Assembly (NCBI GenBank): GCA_002386585.1
Contig: DGIZ01000132.1
Span: 1 to 33,927, forward strand
DNA length: 33,927 bases
Origin: Brevundimonas sp. UBA4609
GTDB taxonomy: Bacteria; Pseudomonadota; Alphaproteobacteria; Caulobacterales; Caulobacteraceae
Direction: 5' to 3'
The notes under the pieces are model-generated. The model had not been told where the DNA came from. It saw nothing but the letters and a program-made list of their open reading frames with translations, and searched no databases. Positions 15,077 to 22,845 of this stretch are shown piece by piece. Numbering within the stretch: the stretch's first letter is position 1; the number at the start of each line of letters is the position of its first letter. The translations under genes and the position numbers were made by a program.

Positions 15077-15889
15077 CTACCTCAGCGAGATGGCTGCGGC
15101 CGCTTCTGCCGTAAGTATATCTTTCAGCAGATCCTTTAGGCGAACGTGAGCAGATTCCAGATGGGCGTTCATTCTGTCCCAGCTAATATCATCTGGAGCA
15201 GCGCTACTCGGGCCTTCACCAAATCGATCAAACGTCTGCGTCTTAATTCTGACCTGTCTATGGGGGTGGCCGTCGTGAATATTTTCTGCGATGTCGATGT
15301 TGACGTTAATTAGGCGCCTTGAATGGTCATCGATGGGTTCAAACCAACCCGAATGGCAATGCCAGCTATCAGTTTTCTGAAATGAACCGGCCGCCACGTA
15401 TGGCGAGTTCATGTCAATGACTTCACTGACGTCAGCGTTTGCGGTCGGCAACGAAACGAATACATCAGTATATTCGCTACTGATATTATTCAAGGATGAG
15501 ACGCTGGCAAATCGTTCTGCAGCATCCTTTAATAATTTTTCGGCGCGAGATTTAAACGGTGCCCACCTTACGTAACCAAAATCCTCATACCTAAGGCTTT
15601 GTTTTAATATTTGAGCGCGTTCACCAATGAAATCGGGGCGTTCTCGGCGGGCGAACGCGATCCCTTGCTGCTCCGGCATCGGCAGACCAATCGCAATCAG
15701 TTCCGGGGGCATAAAGCCTCCGATCGACGTTTGCTCGAGTAAGCCCAACTCCGCTGCGCGCTCTTCGATCGAGGCCAACCCTCGTTTAAATGCAACGTCT
15801 CCCACAGGTTCGTTCAGGGTGATCTGAACAGCAGCCTGTTGAATTGCATGCGTGTCGTGGACGGGAGTCCATGAACCAATTTGAGCCAT
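15077..15889 (-). CDS. Cargo gene A: TIGR04255-family-like protein
   Basis: 270 residues from the ATG at 15889, preferred over the ATG at 15943 because GAGG lies 5 nt upstream. An N-terminal strand-helix segment (AAVQITLNEPVGD) is followed by a middle region with ERPDFIGERAQILKQSLRYE. The C-terminal part (TDVFVSLPTANADVSEVI, RRLINVNIDIAEN, then MNAHLESAHVRLKDLLKDIL) holds the closing helix with H near the end typical of TIGR04255 proteins. That family is sporadic, about 260 residues, and has no established function. It is the first gene of the operon, AT-rich and lies in a tRNA island, which fits a horizontally moved defence or toxin-type module. Family assignment is from pattern memory. Confidence 0.75.
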   Translation of the reverse strand: MAQIGSWTPVHDTHAIQQAAVQITLNEPVGDVAFKRGLASIEERAAELGLLEQTSIGGFMPPELIAIGLPMPEQQGIAFARRERPDFIGERAQILKQSLRYEDFGYVRWAPFKSRAEKLLKDAAERFASVSSLNNISSEYTDVFVSLPTANADVSEVIDMNSPYVAAGSFQKTDSWHCHSGWFEPIDDHSRRLINVNIDIAENIHDGHPHRQVRIKTQTFDRFGEGPSSAAPDDISWDRMNAHLESAHVRLKDLLKDILTAEAAAAISLR

Positions 15890-16223
15890 TCTATCCTCAA
15901 GTCTCCCGATACGTCCTACCGAGAAAGCCTGCCAAATAGGCATTCAGCGAGCTCAAGGCGAGTCGTGTTCCTATGATCAAGCTTCACTCTATCGCGAGCC
16001 CGGTCAATCAGGGCGCATTGTTTCCAGGATAAACGTGAAGTTGGATAGCGTGAAAAGGGCGCCCCGTGAGGATCGCCCTCCCTTTAGTGCAGGGTCTCTT
16101 GAGAACCCGGTTTCGGCCTTAAGCCGAGGTCTTCCGCCAGTAAGGTGGCGATCTCGTCGCCTCACAAACGGCGACATTCCTCGACCAACTCGCGCTTTTC
16201 GCTTTCGGAGGTCGGGAGGTTCA
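15890..16223. other. Upstream region of the cargo operon, no convincing gene
   Basis: Contains the probable promoter region of the leftward operon (a minus-strand TTGACC lies at 16007-16002) and a short symmetrical TCGGC-CTTAA-GCCGA at about 16112-16126. On the minus strand a 20-codon frame MNLPTSESEKRELVEECRRL starts by TAATG overlap with the gene-like frame ending at 16224, and then stops; it looks like a decayed gene. Confidence 0.4.
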
Positions 16224-16430
16224 TTACGCCGCCTCCGGGTCTCGCCGGATCGCGGTGTAGGTGAACAAGTCCGCCTGAGGCTGCTGGAGCATCGAAGGCG
16301 TCACCGGGGGCTTCTCATGGAAGTAGATCTCCCGAGCCGCCTGCGATCCCCAGGTCTGTCGGACCTCCGTCACCAAGCAAATGCTCTCGCCGAAGGTGCG
16401 GGTGCCGTCCGGCAGGTCGTTGGCGGACAC
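16224..16430 (-). CDS. Small unknown protein, possibly a remnant
   Basis: 68 residues from a GTG at 16430, no clear Shine-Dalgarno and a stop codon directly upstream in frame. Composition is protein-like (TFGESICLVTEVRQTW, EIYFHEKPPV, QADLFTYTAIRRDPEAA). Its stop overlaps the ATG of a 20-codon frame. It lies between the cargo operon and the replication-like gene. No family recognised; it may be a cut-down phage or plasmid gene. Confidence 0.35.
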   Translation of the reverse strand: MSANDLPDGTRTFGESICLVTEVRQTWGSQAAREIYFHEKPPVTPSMLQQPQADLFTYTAIRRDPEAA

Positions 16431-16485
16431 GGTGGCCTATGCGACTGCAGCGCCCGCCATTCCGACGAACCGTCATTCCATGGTG

Positions 16486-17148
16486 CTAAACTCTGTCAGA
16501 ACGCAGCCTGAGCCCCCTGATCTCGCCGCTTATAAGAGAAGAAATTGATGAAGCGGATTGTTGTGACGCCTGAGGTAATTCACGCGCAGCCGCATTCGAT
16601 CCACGGGCGGCGCAGCCCTCTCGGATAAGACGTTGGATGTCGACGCCAGACGAAGACATGCTCGCGGCGCCGTTGCGCGCAAAGCGCCAGATATGGGCGA
16701 TCAGGTCCGACGCCTTCTTCGGCAACGACAGCCGGTAGGCGTTTGACGTCTGCTTCAGCTGGGGGCCGCTCTGCCGGGGCAGGCCAACATGGACATAGCG
16801 CCGCTCCCATTGCAGGAAGCCGTGCTCAGCCAGTTGCGCCTTCCACGCATGAACGCTCTTGCGCGCCACATTGAGTTGCTTCGCCAGCCAGGCAACCGTT
16901 GGCTCGACCCGTCCATTGTATTTTACGGCCAAGCGCATGAGCAGTTGCGCCAGCCGAACAGCGCCGAAGCTGATGGTGCCGGGCGCGCCTGTCCGCTGTC
17001 CCGGCTGTCGCAGAGTTTCAGCATAGCGCTCCAGCGCTGCAATATACCGGACGCCCTCCTCGCGGCTGAAACGAAGATGGCGCACCGGGGAGGTATGTTT
17101 GCTGCCGGCCCTGATGGTCACGCTGGACCGCCGCGCCACGCCCCTCAT
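16486..17148 (-). CDS. Winged-helix protein resembling plasmid/phage replication initiators
   Basis: 220 residues from the ATG at 17148 with GGGGGC upstream. A helix-turn-helix lies about residues 85-115 (TVAWLAKQLNVARKSVHAW then KAQLAEHGFLQWERRY), followed by a wing-like QTSNAYRLSLP (about 133-143). The sequence G-x-L-x-x-x-R...QTSN-x-Y-x-L is frequent in replication or partition regulators of alphaproteobacterial plasmids and islands. The basic N-terminus and polar C-terminus are not informative. It sits alone beside the distal att repeat. A DNA-binding role is well supported; replication initiation is inferred. Confidence 0.65.
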   Translation of the reverse strand: MRGVARRSSVTIRAGSKHTSPVRHLRFSREEGVRYIAALERYAETLRQPGQRTGAPGTISFGAVRLAQLLMRLAVKYNGRVEPTVAWLAKQLNVARKSVHAWKAQLAEHGFLQWERRYVHVGLPRQSGPQLKQTSNAYRLSLPKKASDLIAHIWRFARNGAASMSSSGVDIQRLIREGCAARGSNAAARELPQASQQSASSISSLISGEIRGLRLRSDRV

Positions 17149-17347
17149 GACAGCCCCCGCATGGTGCGGTAGGATGTCTTGGGTTCAGTGCTTTCTTCTG
17201 TCCCTATCGCGACCCCGGTTTGGCCTGCCCGCCAGCCGGGGTTTTTCGTGCCTAGGCCCGCGTATCTGCGCCTAGCCAAATTCCTGAAATGTCTTTGTCG
17301 TTCAACATCGACGCTCGCCGCCGGTAGACACCCTAGAGCATTGGCAA

Positions 17348-17367
17348 GGAAGGCCTTTTGGCCTTCC
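17348..17367. other. Perfect hairpin abutting attR
   Basis: GGAAGGCC (17348-17355), TTTT loop, GGCCTTCC (17360-17367). The right arm runs 2 bp into the 17-bp att core. It could affect integrase access or mark the element edge; it lacks a T-run after the stem. Confidence 0.55.
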
Positions 17368-17382
17368 TCTCTGTCCGCCACC
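17366..17382 (+). repeat. attR, distal 17-bp direct repeat
   Basis: Identical to the tRNA-Ser 3' end at 11443-11459 (CCTCTCTGTCCGCCACC). No tRNA structure surrounds it, as expected for the distal end of an element inserted at a tRNA 3' end. Confidence 0.82.
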
Positions 17383-17476
17383 CACCTTGTTTTCAAACGA
17401 TTTTTTAGAAAATCGCTACCCTCACCCACCATCAAACCCACCAGAGCGTTTGCGCTTGGCTTTGACTGTTCAGCGC

Positions 17477-17502
17477 GTTTCAATCGGTTTCAGCTGGTTT
17501 CA
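17477..17502. repeat. Three 10-bp-phased GTTTCA repeats
   Basis: GTTTCA at 17477-17482, 17487-17492 and 17497-17502, each one helical turn apart, about 95 bp outside attR. Such arrays can be protein-binding arm sites; what binds here is unknown. Confidence 0.5.
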
Positions 17503-17736
17503 TCTTGGAAGATGTGAAGCCAGTTTGCGCCAGTACCGGACATTCACACCCGACCCAAATCCCGACATTGCTGAACGAGGAAGCTGGCCGCGCATCACAC
17601 TTCCCGCACATTACCTGACGCAGGGTGAGAACCACCTCAATCAGGTCGGTCTGGCCGCAATGACTGTATCGATGTCCTGCAGTGATCGACGCCCACTCAT
17701 TTGTCCGCCGATGCACTCAGATCGATCTAAAAGAAT

Positions 17737-17760
17737 GACCGAGCGATTGAACGCTCGGTC
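17737..17760 (-). terminator. Hairpin, possible terminator of the leftward uptake locus
   Basis: Perfect 9-bp arms GACCGAGCG and CGCTCGGTC around a 6-nt loop, followed on the minus strand by ATTCTTTT. It is about 100 bp past the stop of the small secreted gene (17864) in the right orientation. The T-run is weak. Confidence 0.45.
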
Positions 17761-17863
17761 GAGTTCTACAGGAACCATGAGTTAGGGGGAGCCATCGGCC
17801 GGGCAGTAAATGTCTGGCCGATGTTAAGCGCAGGGGAACGCGCTTATTAGAAGTTCCGGTACG

Positions 17864-18385
17864 TCAGGGCATCCGGAAGGGACCGGCCGCGCCGCTGGTC
17901 TGAGTGACATTGAGGAAACCGGACACTTGGCAAACGGTCGGCGAGCCGGGGACCAGAGCCGTGGTGGCCACGATTTGGTTCGAACCGCCCCAGTTCAACG
18001 TCAGCGGCGTCAACGTGCCGGAGCAAGTTCCCGCCCCAGCTTGGACATTGACGTTCTGAAGTTGAAACTGACCAGTGTTCACCCCTTTGGAAATCTTTAC
18101 GAAATTACAATTCGTCGTCAGGGGAAGTATTAGCGACCCGCACAGCGCATGACCGGTCGCCCCCGGACTAAACACAACATTCGTCGTGCTCGCGCTTCCG
18201 GCCGAATTAACAGAAATATCCATCACAACGTGACAAACGACATCCGGGATGGTTTGGAATAGAGAAAGATCGCCTTCAGCACGATAAGTGCCTGGGTTAG
18301 ACGCAAAGTCCTGCGCATTCGCAGAGGCGACACCAAACAACGACATGGCAGCAATGGACGAGACTGCAGCAAGCAACTTCTTCAT
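17864..18385 (-). CDS. Small secreted cysteine-containing protein beside TonB receptor
   Basis: 173 residues from the ATG at 18385 (MKKLLAAV); a GTG nine bases upstream is less likely. Signal peptide about 1-25, ending ASANAQ. The mature part is Ser/Thr/Val/Asn-rich and probably beta-structured, with a repeated strand style (SLFQTIPDVVCHVVMDISVN, NVVFSPGATGHALCG, TCSGTLTPLTLNWGG, VCQVSGFLNVTQT) and five cysteines. Similar short secreted proteins occur beside TonB receptors in related genera as far as I recall, without a known role. It lies about 93 bp after the receptor stop on the same strand and may be co-expressed with it. AT-richer than the surrounding chromosome. Confidence 0.7.
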   Translation of the reverse strand: MKKLLAAVSSIAAMSLFGVASANAQDFASNPGTYRAEGDLSLFQTIPDVVCHVVMDISVNSAGSASTTNVVFSPGATGHALCGSLILPLTTNCNFVKISKGVNTGQFQLQNVNVQAGAGTCSGTLTPLTLNWGGSNQIVATTALVPGSPTVCQVSGFLNVTQTSGAAGPFRMP

Positions 18386-18478
18386 AATCCACACTACTTA
18401 TTGTCAGAATTAACTAGAATACTTTTATCCTAGGATAATATTACTTTTTTATACAATCGACATGAGTCAATATCTATT

Positions 18479-21400
18479 TTAGAAAACTTTTGAGATTGAT
18501 ACGCCAATAATTCTCGGATCTAGTGTGAATACATTCGTAGTTAACATTGTATCGTCGCTGTTTGTAAAAGCGTCTACTATTGGAGTATCATCAAAGACAT
18601 TCTTTACATACGCACTGACAGCCAGGCCGTTCGACGGGTTTTCGACCACGAGCGAAAGGTTTGCATTACCCCAACCCTTCAGGCGATCATATTCCGTGTT
18701 GTAAACACGGAAATAGCTTTCGGCCTGCCTGTAATAATCCCCCCTCAAGGTGACGTTCGTATTGCCGATGTTCCAGACATACTCGGCGCCAATGCTGGCG
18801 GTCCATCGCGGTGAGTTCGGAAGCTCGTTTCCGCCGAGGTCGGCCATGAAGCCGCGTCCGTTGTTCGGCGCATCGGTCAATGGATTATAGCTGATGCCGT
18901 ACAAGGCCCAGAAGGGCGTTCCTCCAGAGAAGCTCGGATCGAACGACCCGTAGTTCTTCGAACCGCCGCACAGCACCTGCAATGAGAGCTGCTTCAGATT
19001 GTCCGGATAAGCGGAGCTGAGAATTTTTTCGACGATAGCGGTCGGCGCCACGCAGTTCGACGGCACCTGGACCCAAGGACGCAGCAGCATCCAATCCGGA
19101 TCGCCCTGGGTACGATTCATGACATCGATGGAGCCTTCGCCGTCGGCGATGCGCGTCTTCAGATAGCCGAAGTTGCCATCGACACGGAACCGGGGCGTGA
19201 CCTGATAGGCGACCTCCAGTTCCAGTCCCATGCTTTCCGCGTCGAAGTTCTCATTCAGTGAGATGCGGTCGACAATCTGTGAGACCTGGTAGTCTGTATA
19301 GTCGTAATAGAAGGCCGTCGCATTTAACCGCAGACGCCGATCCAACAGGTTGCTCTTGATCCCGACCTCGTAAGCGTTGAGAAATTCTGGCTCAAACGTG
19401 CTCGACTGGGGCAGGTATTGCACCACGATCGGATTGATGCCCGCACGGGGAGGATTGGTCCCCCCGCCCTTATAGCCCCGAGCGTAGGACGCATAGGCCA
19501 TCAGATTGTCGGACGGCTTCCAGTCCAACACCAGCCGCCCCGTCATCTCCCCCCAGTTCTGCTCAATGTCCGGCAGGGGTTCGAATCCTCTGGAGTACGA
19601 ACCGCCGGTCAGATGGCCGTAACCAAGGCTATCCCGGGTGCCCAGCAGCAGTTGGGTCGGATAGGGCGTCGTCGTCTTGGTGTCGTCGGTATAGCGAAGA
19701 CCAGCCATCAACCGGAAAGCATCAGAAAGATCGACATAGGCTTCACCGAAGATCCCGAAGGATTCCGTCGTCACCTCGTTTTTGCTTCGGAAATAGTTGT
19801 GGCCGTCGCCGGCGATATTTTCGATCGAAGACCGATCGACATAGACGCACTCAGCCTCACTTCCATCCACGCAGGGAATGGACATGCTCCTGCCGTCAGG
19901 CCCGTTTATCACATTATACCACTGCTCTGCGATGAGCGTGAAAACATTGTTGAAGACGTAGTAGTCGTCTTTAGTGTCGAATTTCAGATAGTTGGCACCA
20001 AGATTAAAGTTGAAAGGGCCATCAAAATTTGATTGCAGACGGAATTCTTGGAAAAATTGCTCATTCTTAGATTTACTTAGATCAACTGCAAGCATTCTAG
20101 ACGATGGTCCAAGCTGAGGATCTGTATAAATCCCACCAGGGGCCACATTTCTTGATTCATGAATCCCAACAATATCCCCCCAAATGTCAACGTAATCATC
20201 GTAATCGCTACGATTGAACACATCGTTGGATACGTATCGCATATAATCCTGAGACGACCAGAAATAGTCCTTTGCATAGGTTGTCTGCGAGACGAACGTT
20301 AAAGACGACGACAGGTCGAGTTCGAGATTAAGCTGGTAAACGTCATTGTTGGCGCGGAACTTCGGATCGTAGCTTGTGGCGATCTCGCGAAGGTCCCTCG
20401 ACTGGGTGACGCCGGCATAGGGATCGACGCCAGGGGAGATGCCGGATATCCGTCCCGCACTGAGGCTCCTGCCATATGACACGTTCCCCGCGGCCCATAT
20501 CTGGGCCATGCCGACGCCGTTAGGCGTACCATAGGCCGCGTCGTCAAACAGACTTCCGGGCAGGCAGCCCTGGCTCAGGACGCCCCGCAGGTAGGCGCTG
20601 GTAAGGGTATAGCTTCCCACCTGGGTCGGCCCCGGGTCGGTCGTACACAGTTGCTTGCCGGTGCGTGAACGATTGTCGTCCTCGCCGAAATGCTCCCAGA
20701 TCAGATTGGCGCGGAACCTGTCGGTCGGCTCCCAGGCCGCAGACAAACGGACCGTGTGCAAATCCCGGCCATTGACACGGGTTTCGTTGAAGCTGTTGTA
20801 GTCGAAGCCGTCGCGCTTAGTCAGACCGGCAGCCGCTCGGACCCAGAAGGTGTCGGTCAGCGGGATGTTGAGCATCATCTGACCGCGAACCGAGCCGTAG
20901 TTACCCGCCTCTGCTTTCAGCATGGCGTCGAAGTCCGGTCCCGGCAGATTGGGGAACATGTTGACCACGCCGGCCGTGGCGTTGCGGCCGTAGAGGGTGC
21001 CCTGCGGGCCGCGCAGCACCTCGACGCGGTTCACGTCCAAGTATTCCTGCTCGAACAGCCGGTTGCGGATCAGGGGCGTGTTGTTGAAGCTGACCGCCAC
21101 CGCCGGGTCGGACGAGGCCGACACCGCCTTGGTCCCGATTCCACGGATCGAGAAGTTGTACATGCTGAAATTGCCCTTGGAGAAGGTCACGTTCGGCACG
21201 GCGCGGAACAGCTCGGAGCCGCCCTCGATCTTCATCGCATCCAGGTTCTCGGCCGAGAAGGCCGAGACGGCGATCGGCACGTCCTGGATCGACTCTTCAC
21301 GTTTCTGGGCGGTGACGACGATGTCCTCGACGATCGTCGGCTCCTGGACGAAGAGGTCTTGTCCGCCCGGCTGCAGGTCGTTTCCCCCCGCGTCCCCCTG

Positions 21401-21739
21401 ACCGGCCCGGACCAGGCGCACGGCATTGGGGCCGGCGAATTCGGCGCTGAGGTCAGTCCCGGCCAGGAGTTGGTTCAGCGCCTCGCCGACCGGCAGTTCG
21501 CCCGATACGGCGCGGCCGCGCTGGCCGGAAGTAAGGGATTGATCGGCGGCGATGGAGATTCCGGCCTGACGTCCGAACTCGAGCAAGCTCTGCGACAGAG
21601 GCGCGGGCCGGATGTTGAACGACGCCACCGTCGACTGGGCTGCAGCTCCCAGAGGTGCCACGATCAGCAAGGCCGCGCAGCCGACCCCCGCCAACATGCG
21701 CAGACGCGAAAAATGGACATGCGAAGACCGCAACGCCAT
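18479..21739 (-). CDS. TonB-dependent receptor with N-terminal STN signalling domain
   Basis: 1086 residues. Signal peptide about 1-35; STN (secretin/TonB N-terminal) domain about 42-112 (PLSQSLLEFGRQAGISIAAD, SGELPVGEALNQLLAG); TonB-box-like IVVTAQKREES (about 140-150); plug domain about 150-265 (RVEVLRGPQGTLYGRNATAG); large barrel ending in the typical aromatic F. The STN domain signals to the FecR protein encoded just upstream, making a surface-sensing transducer. Substrate unknown; the KREES-type family includes many carbohydrate and siderophore receptors. The 3' half (about 18.4-20.3 kb) is AT-richer than the 5' half. The start has GGGAGGGAGAGG upstream. Confidence 0.93.
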   Translation of the reverse strand: MALRSSHVHFSRLRMLAGVGCAALLIVAPLGAAAQSTVASFNIRPAPLSQSLLEFGRQAGISIAADQSLTSGQRGRAVSGELPVGEALNQLLAGTDLSAEFAGPNAVRLVRAGQGDAGGNDLQPGGQDLFVQEPTIVEDIVVTAQKREESIQDVPIAVSAFSAENLDAMKIEGGSELFRAVPNVTFSKGNFSMYNFSIRGIGTKAVSASSDPAVAVSFNNTPLIRNRLFEQEYLDVNRVEVLRGPQGTLYGRNATAGVVNMFPNLPGPDFDAMLKAEAGNYGSVRGQMMLNIPLTDTFWVRAAAGLTKRDGFDYNSFNETRVNGRDLHTVRLSAAWEPTDRFRANLIWEHFGEDDNRSRTGKQLCTTDPGPTQVGSYTLTSAYLRGVLSQGCLPGSLFDDAAYGTPNGVGMAQIWAAGNVSYGRSLSAGRISGISPGVDPYAGVTQSRDLREIATSYDPKFRANNDVYQLNLELDLSSSLTFVSQTTYAKDYFWSSQDYMRYVSNDVFNRSDYDDYVDIWGDIVGIHESRNVAPGGIYTDPQLGPSSRMLAVDLSKSKNEQFFQEFRLQSNFDGPFNFNLGANYLKFDTKDDYYVFNNVFTLIAEQWYNVINGPDGRSMSIPCVDGSEAECVYVDRSSIENIAGDGHNYFRSKNEVTTESFGIFGEAYVDLSDAFRLMAGLRYTDDTKTTTPYPTQLLLGTRDSLGYGHLTGGSYSRGFEPLPDIEQNWGEMTGRLVLDWKPSDNLMAYASYARGYKGGGTNPPRAGINPIVVQYLPQSSTFEPEFLNAYEVGIKSNLLDRRLRLNATAFYYDYTDYQVSQIVDRISLNENFDAESMGLELEVAYQVTPRFRVDGNFGYLKTRIADGEGSIDVMNRTQGDPDWMLLRPWVQVPSNCVAPTAIVEKILSSAYPDNLKQLSLQVLCGGSKNYGSFDPSFSGGTPFWALYGISYNPLTDAPNNGRGFMADLGGNELPNSPRWTASIGAEYVWNIGNTNVTLRGDYYRQAESYFRVYNTEYDRLKGWGNANLSLVVENPSNGLAVSAYVKNVFDDTPIVDAFTNSDDTMLTTNVFTLDPRIIGVSISKVF

Positions 21740-21843
21740 AGGCCTCTCCCTCCCAAGAGATCGTTGTTTGAAGGGATTGACGAGTCAGGCGGGAAAAACC
21801 CTACCTTCCGCCGCGAAATTTTTTCAAACTCGCAAAGAATGCT

Positions 21844-22782
21844 TCAGGCGAGGGGTTTGAGCTGGTCCTCCCGGCCATCGCTGCGGACATCGGCGTTCAG
21901 AAGCGACGCCAGTCGCTTCACCGTGTCGGCGCGGTCGTCGATCACCAGCCTGAGAGTGACATGCCGACGGCCGAGACCCGGATCGACGGCGATGGGCCGT
22001 TCGTAGAAACGATTGACGTCCTGCACGATCTGATCGACGGGCGCGTCCTCATAGGTCAGGACGCGCTGACGCCATTCGTCGACCGCGCCCGTCGCAATTT
22101 CCGTGACCTTCAGTGGCGTTTGCGCCGGTTGGGCGGTGTCGCGCACCCGAATCCGTTGTCCGGCCCTGAGCAGGATCGGCTTGTCGTCGCCCGCCAGGCG
22201 CCGAACCTGCACCATGCCCTCCTTCACGGCCACGTCCAGGCTGTGATCGCGGCTACGCACGTTGAACGCCGTGCCGACGGCCCGCACCTCATAGCCGGCG
22301 GCTCGGACCAGGAAGGGCCGCTCCGGGTCCTTGTGCACCACGAAGGTCGCCTCCCCCTCGTTGAGGTGTACGAGACGTTCGCGGGCGTTGATGTCGTAGC
22401 GCGCGCGCGTCACGACGTTCAGAGCGACGATGCTGCCGTCCGGCAACTCCTGGCTGCGCTGCTCGCCGATGCCCGTCACCGCCGACGGCTGGTGAAACTT
22501 CCATACGGCGTTTACGGTCAATCCGCCGAGCAGGCCGAGCGCCATAACGGCGGCGAAAGCCGTTCGGCGACGCAGGATCGTCCGCTGCCGCGCCCGCGGG
22601 ATCACTCTGCCCACGGCGGCGAGCTCCCCCCAAACCTCGTGCATCCGGTTCAGGGCGGCCTGATGCAGTGGATCGGCCCGCCAGGCATCGAAAGCCTGAC
22701 GTTCCTCCAACGACATCGGGCCTCGTCGCTGAGCGGCGAACCATCGGGCCGCTTCTTCGTGAATGTCGTCGTCCAAGATCAT
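21844..22782 (-). CDS. fecR: FecR family anti-sigma regulator
   Basis: 312 residues. N-terminal DUF4880 segment (about 5-50: EEAARWFAAQRRGPMSLEER, FDAWRADPLHQAALNRM) is cytoplasmic and binds the sigma factor. One membrane helix (about 73-92, AFAAVMALGLLGGL) leads to a periplasmic FecR domain (about 105-205: IGEQRSQELPDGSIVALN, VRAVGTAFNVRSRD) and a DUF4974-like secretin-type end (about 235-305). It relays ligand binding from the STN domain of the receptor downstream to the FecI sigma encoded upstream. Placed between sigma and receptor in the classic order. Confidence 0.94.
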   Translation of the reverse strand: MILDDDIHEEAARWFAAQRRGPMSLEERQAFDAWRADPLHQAALNRMHEVWGELAAVGRVIPRARQRTILRRRTAFAAVMALGLLGGLTVNAVWKFHQPSAVTGIGEQRSQELPDGSIVALNVVTRARYDINARERLVHLNEGEATFVVHKDPERPFLVRAAGYEVRAVGTAFNVRSRDHSLDVAVKEGMVQVRRLAGDDKPILLRAGQRIRVRDTAQPAQTPLKVTEIATGAVDEWRQRVLTYEDAPVDQIVQDVNRFYERPIAVDPGLGRRHVTLRLVIDDRADTVKRLASLLNADVRSDGREDQLKPLA

Positions 22783-22845
22783 GAGCGGAGCTGTCGGCCA
22801 AGGAGACCGGAGAATACCCTATAGACGAACGAGCAGAGTTATTCC

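Larger units (their letters stand above)
11443..17382. mobile_element. Integrative element of about 5.9 kb in the tRNA-Ser(GGA) gene
   Basis: The last 15 nt of the tRNA plus 2 nt (CCTCTCTGTCCGCCACC, 11443-11459) recur exactly at 17366-17382. Between them lie an inward-adjacent tyrosine integrase next to the tRNA, a small coupled gene, a palindrome/iteron control region, an AT-richer three-gene cargo operon and a replication-initiator-like wHTH gene beside the far repeat. No capsid, packaging or conjugation genes are seen. The build is that of a small integrative island, possibly a phage-satellite-like or plasmid-derived element. The boundaries are seen directly; mobility is inferred. Confidence 0.82.
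17383..17863. other. Gap between the island and the uptake locus, no convincing gene
   Basis: Short frames on both strands lack starts or coherent composition. Visible elements are three GTTTCA repeats at 10-bp spacing (17477, 17487, 17497), a hairpin at 17737-17760 and a second imperfect stem with arms CATCGGCC (17792 onward) and GGCCGATG near 17815-17822. Confidence 0.5.

Noticed and set aside
16035..16511. Rightward 158-residue frame
   Set aside because: Arg/Gly/Ser-rich low-complexity translation typical of the antisense of GC-rich DNA; it opposes the leftward small frame at 16224-16430.
17145..17517. Frames crossing the distal att repeat (both strands)
   Set aside because: They span the element border, would be made only by the insertion, and have no Shine-Dalgarno or coherent composition.
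17701..17714. Second att-like sequence (TTTGTCCGCCGATG) as another island border
   Set aside because: Only about 8-9 bases match the tRNA end; too short to support a nested insertion.
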